Below are positions 12,893 through 25,300 of a stretch of 64,000 bases of DNA, in pieces. Both the position numbers and the translations under genes were made by a program. Each line of letters starts with the position of its first letter. Within the stretch, counting starts at the first letter, position 1. Source of the DNA: Lutraria lutraria. Its lineage: Eukaryota > Mollusca > Bivalvia > Venerida > Mactridae. Location: contig OZ026847.1 in assembly GCA_964023205.1 (NCBI GenBank), forward strand, positions 13,585,182 through 13,649,181, written 5' to 3'. Under the pieces are notes generated by a model that saw only the letters and a list, made by a program, of their open reading frames with translations, was not told where the DNA came from and did not search any database.

Positions 12893-13004
12893 TTACTTAA
12901 CTCAAGTCCTTTTGATCATAAAAGTTTGCTACTTTGTAACAAGAAAACACACAAATGCCATCTTAAGAAGTTTCTGACTAATACGACATCATCATTGAGG
13001 TAAT

Positions 13005-13079
13005 GAGGGCTCAGCGCAACACTGTTGTAACTTGTTCTTATTTCAATATGAGTTACGACACTGTTGCGTTAAATCCTCG
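13005..13079 (+). repeat. GAGGGCTCAGCGCAAC hairpin element, copy 2
   Basis: Full-length copy. The arms GCGCAACACTGTTGTAACT and ACGCAACAGTGTCGTAACT (reverse complement of the right arm) pair with three mismatches. It lies just past the POLRMT coding end. Confidence 0.7.
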
Positions 13080-13298
13080 AAATGCTAATGCCATTTTTAT
13101 TGATTTCTCAATGCATCAGAACAGAGCACTTATATGAGAAATACAACAAAGTTACACTCGCCTGAAATATAGTTTCACTTTTTCAGACATTTGGCAAGAG
13201 AGGTTTATCTGCCATTCTTTGAGTCAATAATGACAACTCATTCACTCTATGAGTAAATGCGAATAATGAAAGACAATGTTTACAATGACGACTTAACA

Positions 13299-13348
13299 TC
13301 AGCTGAAGAAATATCTAGAATTTAAAATACTGTTCAAATCTAGGTTAC
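13299..13348 (-). other. POLRMT: POLRMT terminal coding exon
   Basis: This short exon is easily missed. After a TTTCAG acceptor it reads GNLDLNSILNSRYFFS then TGA, matching the family C-terminus, which ends in a Tyr-Phe-Phe-Ser type motif packed against the active site. Phase agrees with the preceding exon (one base carried over). This fixes the gene's 3' coding end. Confidence 0.9.
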
Positions 13349-16300
13349 CTGAAACGACAAAAAAGAGTTTATTACTGTAAGCACAGAAACAATACTAGTA
13401 AAATATATCATGACACCATAAGATAGTCCATTTTTTATACTAATCTTCTTAAATATACAAAAGAAACATAAGCTCCTACAAGGATTATTCATTTAAAAAA
13501 TGGAATTTCAGCTACATGTCCTTGAACTGTGAAACACAGGTCAAGGTCAAAAGTTTGTTGGACTGACAGCTCTCAGAACCATTTATGTATCAAGCTGTAA
13601 GTCGAAGAATGAAAAAAATACAAATTAGACCTCAGACAATATTTTACAGAAGAAGAAATATGAAGGGTATCGGAAGTTAATCTGATAAAATACTCTGTTG
13701 AAGGGAGAGAGTTTATATATTTGTCTGTTGTTTAATGACCTATTTTACAGCTATGGTAATTTCAGTTCCGTCCCAGAGAGAGTGGAGAAGAGACACAGGA
13801 GAACTTGGCATTTATATCCCAACTATTTTAAATAGTTTTTCTCAGTTCTTTAGCGTAGCCAGTGTAAAGCACTGATGACGTCTCAAGTCAATTCCTGTGA
13901 TTTTCTTAACACAGTACTTGGCTTGGTAGTTGGAATGGGGACAATGAAAATGTCCCTGAATATTGAAAGGCCGAGCCAACATTTGAACACAAGACCTTTT
14001 GTTTAGTAGTCCAGTACATTACCACTCGACCACTGTGACACCTAATATAATGAAGGATAATTGGAAGATAAGTTGAAAAACACTTTATTAAAGGGGTGAA
14101 AATCTTACCTCGATCAGGTAAGGCATTAAATATCTTCTCCTTGTCTTCAATCTCTTCAGCAGACAGATTTCCTCTGAAAAAAGAAACATACAATTAAAAT
14201 CAGGTATAACAAGAACTTGTGTTTTCTTTCTGTACAGAGGACCTAAACTAAACAAGACATCATTTTTAACAAGTTAAATTTTGAATTCAAGAAATCTGTG
14301 TCAAACCTTATTTATGCCACCTCAGAAGTATGGCTTTTTTCTACATACAACTACATTTTTATTTCAATACAGTTTAACAAATGTAGGACATAAGCTCCAC
14401 TGTACAAAGCTCCCACATCAATCTGATAGGGGCAGTCATTTGCTCTCCAGTTATTTTACTACCCAGGACATTCACTCTCCTACCTTTTTTACACCCTGGA
14501 CAAAAGCTCCGTTTAACATCCCTCGAACAGCCAGGGTCATCCGGCACTTTCCAGCTTTAATGTTTGGGAAAACCCTAGATGTAAACTAAGGTACAACCAC
14601 TGACATTCTGTAAGCTTGGACAACTTCAGTGTCTCATTGTTTAAGATTTCACTGAGAATAAAGACTTACTGTTTCAGATATGTATCATTAAAATGTTGTG
14701 ATAGATTCTCCAGGATAGGCTGATTGTGTAAAGCTATGAACTGTTCTCTGGTTACCTACAAGTGAGAAAAAATTTGTCTGTATTATTATTTTTATCAATT
14801 TGAGTTTATTTTATTCATATACAGCGGCTGATTCACCAAACAAGTTTTCCTCGATGGAATTCTAACCAGTACTAACTTTCTAAAGTGGCACTTCTCCACA
14901 TGATAAGGAAAATTTAATTTTTTGTAAAATTTTCATAGAAGAGTACAGCCTTCCATGACCGGGAACCAAACCCAGATTGCCAGGATACAAATCTAGCGCA
15001 GTATCCACTGGACAAAATACGCAAGATAAATAATCAGGCTAAATAATTTATAAATGGTGTCAAGTTAAAATATTCACTGTATGGTTCCTGATATTTCTTT
15101 AACAGAATATATAGCTATCTAATAGGCTTTACCATGTTTCATGTGGAAAATTGGTTCAATTATATATCTAGAAAGAACTGTTGTGTCAACTAATGTGATG
15201 CAATATCTGACAAACAAATTCAGTCCCAGAGTACTAATATCATATAAGCTAAACTACAGAGTGATCACGTGTATTTACTATCTTGGAGACTATAAAATGT
15301 GTGGTACTAGATCTAGAATGAACTATAACTGTGTGACTGATAAAATAACTGTAAAATGCACTGTTTCTAAAGTATAAAGTATCACACATATTTTAATCGA
15401 ATTTACCTGATTCATGATGTCGACATCTGATGCATGTGTCCAGAAAGAATCGTGTACGGATGAATATGTCAAACCATACCTATAATACATAACTGAATCA
15501 GTAATTACAAAGTATAACTCAAAACATTAAAAGACATCTGTGTCAATGATAGTTGTGATAAACATAATGTTATCTCTGAATTATGTCTTTCTAAAGGGTA
15601 GCCTTTGTTCACAGGTTTGATTGTAAGTTTACATTCTAATTTGATTTTTCAACCTATCTGTGTTATTCAATCTACAGCAATGAATATCAAACAACCTTGA
15701 TAAGCATTAGTGCAGAAGTAAATCAGTCATTGTGTGAAGAACAGTCAAAACTGATAACAGGGTTTTTGCTTTATGTCTAAAGACGAGAGTCAAAAATTAT
15801 ACTAAACTGATAATATTACGACAAATTTCCTACTAATGTAATGTAAATTTTTGCTACAAATTCTCTCAAGAGTCTGAATCTTTATTTTGCTTTTTTTCAA
15901 GAGTAAAATGCCATGTTTAGGGTCAAATGAAAGCCCTGCTGATAGTCTACAGAAATGAGGAATAAGTAAATTGATACATCAGAATTCATAGTAAAAACTT
16001 CAGACATAATTACCTGTAGCAATTTAAACTCGTCAACATCATGTGCACTGAATCCAAGGAATGAATAAAATTTGGTGAAAATCCGTTCTTCTGTTTTTGT
16101 GCATTAACTTTCCTGAAAATTAAAGAAACATAATATTGACAAATGGAAAATTTAGGAACAAATACCATGTATGTGATTTATTTATTCCTTAATTCAATTT
16201 CAGAACAACATCTTAAGAAATGCGTTTTACATTTTTCCAGACACATCAATTCTCACTCAATGGTAATCAAACATTTAAAAAAAAATTCTTATAACATAAA

Positions 16301-19300
16301 CATACTACATGTACTGACAACCAACTGAAGGTATATCGTATCAGGCTTCTGTTTATAGATATTTGTCTAAAATTCGGATATGATTATCAAATCAATGAAG
16401 AGAATTCATGGATAAACAACAGAAATAATGTTATATAAATACCACATTTCTGAGATGGCGTAATTAAAATTATCAGCAAGAGAAATAATGTTGACCAAGG
16501 CAGCTGTGACAGAAATAGTAAAAAGTTTGTCCATCAATTGAATCAACTCAAGATAATTTATCAGAAAATCAATTAACATCAACCCAGGACTTTCTTTGAG
16601 GTATTAACAGAAAATCTATCTGACATCTAGAAAATTAGTAATCAACAATTTCAATCAGCATCAACTCACCTGAATAGATGTTTTCCATCGAACATTAGAA
16701 AACTATGAATTTTCTTCGGCATATGTTTGGGTTTATCCAAATTCTTAAAGTACGGCTGAATACATGGAAAATTTAAGGGTGTGTTCCACTCAACAGTCTC
16801 ATTCTGAGCAGCTATTGCTTTCGAACAACAGTCAAACCAATCCTGGAAATAATTAAAATATTTCATTATGCAGGTACGCTATTGTACCAACATTTGAGGG
16901 AATGAAATTACCTTACCTGTCAAACAAAAAGAATTTATTTTGCATAGATCTATACATGATTTGAATGCTTGCTACGGAATGCAAACATCTGAAAAGAGGA
17001 GATCCGTTGAACAGAGAAAAAACTATAATCTTGTATACAGATCGATGGTTCAACGCAACAGTTTAGTAACTCATATTGAAATGAGAACAAGTTACTACAG
17101 TGTTGCGCTGAGCCCTCGAGATATGTGTACATTGATTCTTCTTCAGCCATTACTATTGTCAACCTTAAATGGTTGAAGAAATTCTCTTCCATAAGAACTT
17201 TTTTTCCACACAGCTGACAATGAATAGCGATTCAAAATACAAAAAAATGTACATGATATAGAATATGCAGAACATTTTAAGTTTATAGCAGAGGAAATCG
17301 TTTTTGTGACATTTTACCTTTTCTTTATAAAAATACACAGTAAATCCGTGATAATAATCATGGTCACTGTAGAGACTCAAAAAACCTGTCTAAACATTAT
17401 CATGTTGAAATCCAGAGGAATTAGTGAAAACCAGCCCCCAAAATGTGTGAAGTCAAACAAAGACCACCTTTGGCTAAGACACAATGTGGCCTTTATTGAC
17501 AGGTGGCCTTTATTAACAGATGGCCTTTATTGACAGGTGATCTTCCTTGACATGTGGCCTCTACTGACAGGTGGCCTGTATTGACAGGTGGTCTTTATTG
17601 ACAGGTGATCTTCATTGACAGGTGGCCTTTATTGACAGGTGTCCTTTATTGACAGGTGGTCTTCATTGACATGTGACCTATATTGACAGGTGATCTTTAT
17701 TGACAGGTGTCCTTTATTGACAGTTGGTCTTTATTGACAGGTGGCCTTTTTCACAGGATGGCCTGTATTCTAAGGTGATCACTAAGTGAGGTATGACTGT
17801 ATTTACAAACCCAATCTTACCTGAATTTGTCTCGCTGACACAAACAAGCTATTCAAACACTTGAAGGTTTTATTGGTCAAATAATTTCTAGCATCTAGAA
17901 TATGTTTGTCAGGGAATTCTCTATCTTCTAAACGTCGTTGTATCTGCAGTTTGGCCCCGTACTCAGTTACACCGTACACTGTCGTCATAATTGACTGTTT
18001 TATGACCTGAAGTATAAATTAGGGAAAGATAGCAAAAATGTTTAAAACAAGAGACTTCAAATACAAGGATAGCACAGCTACTTCTAGACACCAATAAAAA
18101 AGACTTACAAATAAAACAAAATAATATTATTAGTTATATGCCCTGTTTAACACCCCCTGGGTGTAACATTTTGCATTGGAGGCTGTTTTTATATGCAGTG
18201 TTGACAATAAAAAATCAGAATAGTTCCATTAACTTCTATATGTCTTTGAACTAGTGGATATCAGAGGATAAATTTTATTGTAACTCAAAATGAACACACA
18301 TGATTCTAACAGTTACTGCAACATAGTGATAACTAAAATTATCATTCATACCTTTCTGTTCAGGTACGGCTGACAAATTTTGGCAATGTCTGAAAATTCA
18401 TTTGATTCCTCAATATCTTTATCAATCTCCTTCATAACCTATAACAGACAACACAAATATACAAAGATATCAATTAATATGTTCACATGACAAGACGAAC
18501 TATAAGTGAAATAGATAGAAAGAGTGAACTGACATTTTCAATAGAATTCGTAAAATTTCAGAATAATTATTAAAAATTATAATGGACAAGAAAGCTACAA
18601 ATAGTCTTCTTGCTAACTCCCAAGCTGTTGTTTTCTGTGTAACACATGTTTAAGTATTGAAGTAAGCACTGTTTGCGTTCAGACACGGAGGTTTGATATG
18701 AAAATCGACCAAATATCGTATTTATGTTGATTTGGTGAAACTTTTTAAATTGGATAGTGTTTTGTGGATTTTCGTAAAACAATAAGTTGTTGACTATGGC
18801 AAGATCAGTTAAATGATCAATACTACCATATATGTGTTTTCCCAAGTTCCTAAAAATCCTTGATGGTGTTGTTCATTAATTCAAATGCATTCATAATAGA
18901 CATTACATCATTTGTCATCATCATTGATTGATGTTATGATGACATTTGCATGTTTTATTCCGTCGATTTTCAATAAACATATAAGAAATAAATAAATCTA
19001 GTCATTGTTTTGATGAATTGCCCTTGTACAGTACAAAAGTTCAGAATGGGCAAGTGATTTTTACTCAATTACAAACCATTTGAGCTTGAATTGCTAAAAA
19101 ATGAACAGTTGATCGATGTTGTTTCACACTTTTGATTAAACAATCGATTAATCAATCGATAGTGATATGCCAATTCAATTCGATTATCGATAGCAATTTT
19201 GTTCCGATTATGGAACACTAGTGGTGTAGGTGTTCGAATCCTGTCAGAGACGGAATTTGACTGGAACCTTCACAATCCCTTTTTCCCGGCCCGAGTACTG

Positions 19301-22300
19301 GTCAGAATCCAGGAAGCAGTCATTGAGAGTAGGAAATATAAGTTGCAAGAACTTAAATAAATAAGTATAAGCTAAAATGACTAGCACTCTCTATAAAGAG
19401 AATGTAGAATTGATCCAAGCATTACACTTACCAGTTCAACAACATCTGAGTACACATCAGCGGGTCTTTCAAAGGAGACTAAGTTCACAGACTTGGCGCC
19501 AGCTTCATCACGACCAAGTGCAGCAAAATGTTGAAGCCCATTACACGATCCATCTTGATGTACTGGGAAATTTGAGATGAACTTTGTGGGATCCTCACTC
19601 TTGTAGGCGGCCGAAACTTCACAGCATGCTGCTAATGTTTGCCATGGATTTTCTGACGTCGTCCACCATTTTCTTCCCTGTAATAACAATTGGACAATGC
19701 ATTATCAAGATAACATGTGACTAAATTTCAATTAGAACTTGCGCTGTCAAAAAATGTGAAAACATGGTTTTCAGCAAAATTACAATGAAATTCTGAGACA
19801 AATGTCAAAGTTAAATTTGTAATGGAAGGTGACATCTTTGAATGGTCAACTGTTTGTGTACTGCGTTGAAGTCAACATATGAAAGATTAAATCATGTACT
19901 CTTTTTATGACAATTTTTTTCTCAGTTTTGTGGGCACAAATGTATTATTAAGACATTGTAATCTACAAGGTAATCTAATGATTTAAATAGTAGCTCGGGT
20001 TATTAAAGAACTTACTGTAAGAGGATTTTCAGCAGAGTCTAAAATTTCTGGCATAATCTGATCAGCATATTCTAATTTCTCTTGAAACGTTGCTCTGTAA
20101 TAAACAAAATCTTTTTGTAATATTGCATGGGACTTATAACTTTAACAAAACTCAAGTAACACATTGTGTCAACACTGTTTAGTTTACCAAATTGACAAAT
20201 TAAAAATAACCCTTCTCAGGGTTCAAACTTATCTTATACCTTAGGTAAGAACAAAACACTATTCTTATTGCGCAAAACTGATACAAACATAATCATTAAC
20301 TAGAATTTCTTTTCATCCGAGGTTTAACGTCATATCAAAAGCCAGAGTTATTTGGTGACTTCTCCTACTTTAACGATGGAAGAAGACCCCAGGCTTACAC
20401 CAGGGTAGAATCACTGACCTTCTGTAAGTAAACCAGCAGCTTTCTTGCATGTTTTTTTTCTGGTCCAAAGTTGTATCCAAGCTCACAAAGAATAGGGGTA
20501 GTAATTACCACAGGTGTTTGGCACGTTTTTATAGTGCCCCAACTGTTAGATATGTATAATATTATTATACATATCTAACTATAAAAACGTGCCAAACACC
20601 TGTGGTAATTACTGGTCAGAGACTATTCAGCCTCTCCACCTAGCATACTGACAAATTTACATATACAGTCAAACCTGTGTTAGCAGCCACCTCCGAATAA
20701 AGGCCACCCTTTGAATAAAGGCCATACTTTTACCAACCATCACTAATTAATCAGACCTATTAGACCCCCAAATAAAGGTCACCAGTCCTGTCATAGATCA
20801 TGTTGTTGTTTTTCAATGGTGACCTTTCTTCGCAGGTTTGACTGGACAGGGAAGTCTTACCTCTTCATGAATTCTGTAAGGTTGATAAGATGAAGTTTCA
20901 ACCAATCAAATCCTTTCTCACCCAGTGGTTTACCTTCAGCAAATACCATCAATGCTCGAACAAAATCTTGACCTAAAATATAAATGAATCAGTCATTGTG
21001 TGAATATTTTTCAGTCAAGTATTATACAAAACAGTAATACATTTATGTACACATATAGTCACATCACGACACCAGCTGTAGGTGCAATGTTAAGCCCAAG
21101 TCAAAAATATCCTTCATGTTTGAATATTTTTTTGTTAAGAATTATAGAAGAATACATATATACACACATACCTTGGTGATTAAGATGACTAGCAACTGGA
21201 TATGTTCGTCCACGGAAATCCATATTCATAGGAATCCAGAATGTTTTATCTCGTAACTGTAGAGTACATTACAATTTTTTTTAAATAATCAATAAAGCGC
21301 TAAACAAACAATCAAAACTAAAATTTCAGAAAGAAGCATTTCACAGCATTTTGTTTGGTTATGACATTTTTAAAGCATGACCTATATCTTGAATAGCAAA
21401 ATAATGATGTATTTACGCTGTATGTAAGAAAAAGTGTTTGAAATTAAACTAACACATGATTAAGGATTAAAATGGAATTTCAATGCTTGGCTTGTTGAAG
21501 TGAATACAACTTTAATTTTTTTATTAGATTTTTTATTTTCAATAGGGTGTATAATACTATTTCATTGTGATAATTTGAATATATACAAGTAAGAAACGCC
21601 CCAGGTTCTAAATGATGCAGCGTATTTAACAATTGCTACACAAATCCTCTGAATCCTGAGAGGATCTATATGTCAAGTTCAATGATCAAATAAACGCTCC
21701 ATCTACGTAAAAAAATTACGCTCAAAGTTGTTGACAGTCGTAATAACGCTACACTATTATAAAAATATATAAAGCTAGTGTTTACATTGATCAACGGCCC
21801 AGGCTGTTGGTGAGAGATTACACCCTAGAGAAAAACAAACATTTGCTACATACCTGGTTAGCAATGGAAATTTTAAACAATCCACTCCACCATAAACTTG
21901 TTGCTTCTACGTATTCTTTCTTATAAGCATTCATTTTCTTGTGGTACTTTGCTACCTCAGATTTGTCACTACAAAGTGAGACATCATAACTCAGTAAAGG
22001 ATATCACTAAGTAAGTTTTGAGAAGCTATTTTTGTTTTTATATATCTATACTGAAAACAGATCTTTGAAAGTTTTTTTGTTTGAATAAATTCTTGCAAAT
22101 TTAGATACATGGAATACACTGTAACACAGAATGACATAGGAGCCCCTGAAATTCACACAATCTGAGTTCTAAGGAACCCAAGACTTCACAGTCAGGCGTA
22201 AAAGCCAGTATACAAGTTATCACATTGATTATTTAGGGATTTATTGTCAACAGTTAAGGTAAATGTCTGAAATTTATATAAACTATTAGCAAGATTTTTA

Positions 22301-25300
22301 CAATTCAAAAACTGTTTCCTAGCTAAGATGTGACTATGAGAGAGGCCCCAGAAATGTTAACTAGACATTGTTGGGATGAAACCTGGAAGTCCCAAAAGTT
22401 CCCTTTCTCTTTACAGCACAGTACAACTTGCGTAATAAGGTAAATAAAGAACTGACTGACTGACTGACTGACTATGACTGACTGACTGACTGACTGACTA
22501 TGACTGACTGACTGACTGACTATGACTGACTGACTATGACTGACTGACTGACTATGACTGACTGACTGACTGACTGACTATGACTGACTGACTGACTATG
22601 ACTGACTGACTGACTGACTATGACTGACTGACTATGACTGACTGACTATGACTGACTGACTATGACTGACTGACTATGACTGACTGACTATGACTGACTG
22701 ACTATGACTGACTGACTATGACTGACTATGACTGACTGACTGACTATGACTGACTGACTATGACTGACTGACTGACTGACTGACTGACTGATTCATTGAT
22801 TCATTGATTGATTGGCAGTTATTTCTGATACAAATTAAACAACAGATACAAGCAGAAATGTGATAAAGATCATTATAAGTGTCTGAACCAACAGGCTTTA
22901 AGATTGTTAAATTAACCAATGAAATAAAACCACTTCAATTAAGTAATTGCTACTTTTTACTCTCACACAGTGGATCTAGTATAGGGTCACCTGTAATACT
23001 ATCATACCTTTCAGATTTGTCCAGCTTTTCCGGAACTGGTATATTGTCTGGCAGAACTGGTATATCTAGCTCTGGACTGCCACCTTCTTTAAACACCTTC
23101 AATATCACATCTAATACCTGTAACGTACAACACCAATCAACTAAAAGTACTTTAAAGTAGATAAACAATATAAATCAATCTCTAAGAGGCCTGTGAATTG
23201 AACAATTATCATGCACGAGGAAGCTGTCCTGATTATAGAAGAAAAAAAAACAGAAGAAAAAAAAATATTCTTGAGGAGAAGATTATGTTGACTGGTTTTG
23301 ACTCAGTTTGACCTAACTACAGCCCTTAGATTAGACACACCAGTTCAAGGTTATAAAACATTGAAATCATGCAGTCTCTTAGTCTAAATCTTAATTTTTG
23401 TCCTGAACTAATTTCAAACCAGTATGTTCCCCATACTGTAGTTTAATGAAAAAAATTTTCATGGAACACCAGTTTTCATGGAACATCAAATTTTGTGGAT
23501 TTCTTGTAAAGCACCAATACACGCCTCCCATTTTTCCTGTGAATTTCTTAACACAGTATTTGGCTCGGTAGTTGAGAAGGGGACATTGAAAAGTGTCCCT
23601 GAGAAATTTGAAAGCAGAGCCGAGATTCAAACCAACGACTTTTCATTCAGTAGTACAGCACATTACCACCAGACCATCGATCATCCCTCAAGAACAAACA
23701 AGTATTTTTAAAATCACACAAGTACTAGAAGCAATATTCTAATTTCATCTGGTACAATACTTACAGGTTTATTTATTTTCCAAGCATAAGTTGATAATAT
23801 ATTCAAACTATCCAGAACTGGACCACACTCCTCCGCCTTCTCATTAAAAAGTTGCATCTGTTTATCTGAACACATTCTGACGGTATCAACTGTAAATAAA
23901 AAGTACAAATATAATTATAGTTATACCACTACACAAGACAAATATTACATACTAGATGCTAAGTCAAGATTAATTAATCCCACTACATACATTCCAAAAA
24001 TTGTTTGTGAAACACTGATGCCCCTTAAAGGCCAACTTAGTTTGACCTTCAACCTATTGAACTTAAAATCAATAGGAGGCATCAACATGTGATGACCAAC
24101 CTCCAAAATAAATCTGGGTACATTAGGCTAAATTGTTTTCCAGTTATCGGCCTGACAAGGTTTGGTTACTGACAGACCGATGGACAGACAAGCCGACATG
24201 TGCAAAGCAACATACCCCTACTTCTTCAAAGGGGGCTCATATTTGTACACAAACAAGCCTAGTACATATATTCTGAATTTACAAGCTGAGGTCACGTAAT
24301 CGCAAACCCACTTTTTTTAGGAAGGCCCCATAAGCAAACTCGGTCAGAAAGAACTTACTTGTATTGGTAAAGTTTCCTCCCTGTGTTGGTGAAGAGTAGG
24401 GTACAGGTGGACATAGACTAGGTACTTCATTAACATTAAACACAAGATCTGTCTGAGCATTCATCAAGTCAGATATCTTTGGATGGGGCTTAAATAAACA
24501 AAAGATATACACAAATAAACAAAAGGACTATGATAACTCTATATATCACTCACCTGAATAATATCTAAAGGCAGATCAAATTTCGGTAAATGAGCATAAT
24601 TTGATAAAGTACAGAACCACTAGAATTTTATAAATACAATATCTATCTTAACAAACGCAGGCAGGTTTTTTTTCGGGTATTTTGGGAATATGACCCATAC
24701 CCTTGGGATTAGGAATTTCGCGGTGTTTTAATCAAAATTGGGATAAAAAGGAAAACTACAAGTTTTGCAATGTTCAACTTATGTTACTTATTCTCCCATG
24801 GAACAGTAGTAGAATGAGGTATTTACTACTATAGTGATGTTAATGAACTTATAAAATTTTTTGGGATTGGGAATTTTTGTCCATGAATTGGGAAAAAAAG
24901 ATACTATAATATTTTCCATTGGGAATATGACCGAATTTCGGCTATAAAATCGCCCCAAAATAATCTCTGGCAGGTGAGGCAAAAAGAGTGAAAATCATCC
25001 TAATACAATAAAACCTTGTAATAAAGACAGTCTTTGGTACAAATCTTAATTTTGAGGTTGTCTCATTATCAGGTTGAGATACAGAGGAAATACAGTAAGG
25101 AAATTACAGTAAGTGGTCATTATAATGTTTTTACATTGAGGTGGTAGTTAAGGGTGATAGATAAGACTTAATTATACCCTACTTTTAACTTAAGATGATC
25201 AAAGCAGGGTCGCATGACTAAGCAGTGGTCTTAGACACAATTTCTTTAACCTAATCATCACAGAAAACATCTCTTAGGTCTAGGGATCAAAAATAAGGAC

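Larger units (their letters stand above)
11540..13298. other. intergenic region between convergent GCLC-like and POLRMT genes
   Basis: No coding exons. It holds both presumed 3' UTRs, a SINE remnant near 12000-12110, a C run at 12527-12538, the MITE copy at 12709-12892 and the hairpin copy at 13005-13079. AATAAA at 12178 (plus) and 13101 (minus) are candidate poly(A) signals. Confidence 0.6.
14109..20094 (-). other. POLRMT: POLRMT exons 24-32, catalytic palm and fingers
   Basis: These exons carry most of the catalytic core: GRKWW and PWQTLA, then HQDGSCNGLQHFAALGRD with the first metal-binding Asp (1230) in 19432-19677. The VIKQS Lys (1302) and the YGVTEYG Tyr (1310) are in 17821-18006. NGFSPNFIHSLDSVHM is in 16014-16112, and VHDSFWTHA with the second metal-binding Asp (1462) is in 15407-15479. 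All four signature residues of T7-family polymerases are present, so the gene should be active. Confidence 0.93.

Noticed and set aside
13640..13700. Alternative POLRMT last exon reading PSYFFF on the minus strand
   Set aside because: It does not fit the phase left by exon 14109-14173 and gives a wrong tail; the exon at 13299-13348 fits both.
14046..14108. Read-through of POLRMT exon 32 as coding end
   Set aside because: The frame runs into SINE sequence, a GTAAGA donor is present, and a family-matching last exon exists.
17486..17740. CRISPR-like array of short repeats
   Set aside because: Units are contiguous with no spacers, in an animal intron, and match a MITE interior.
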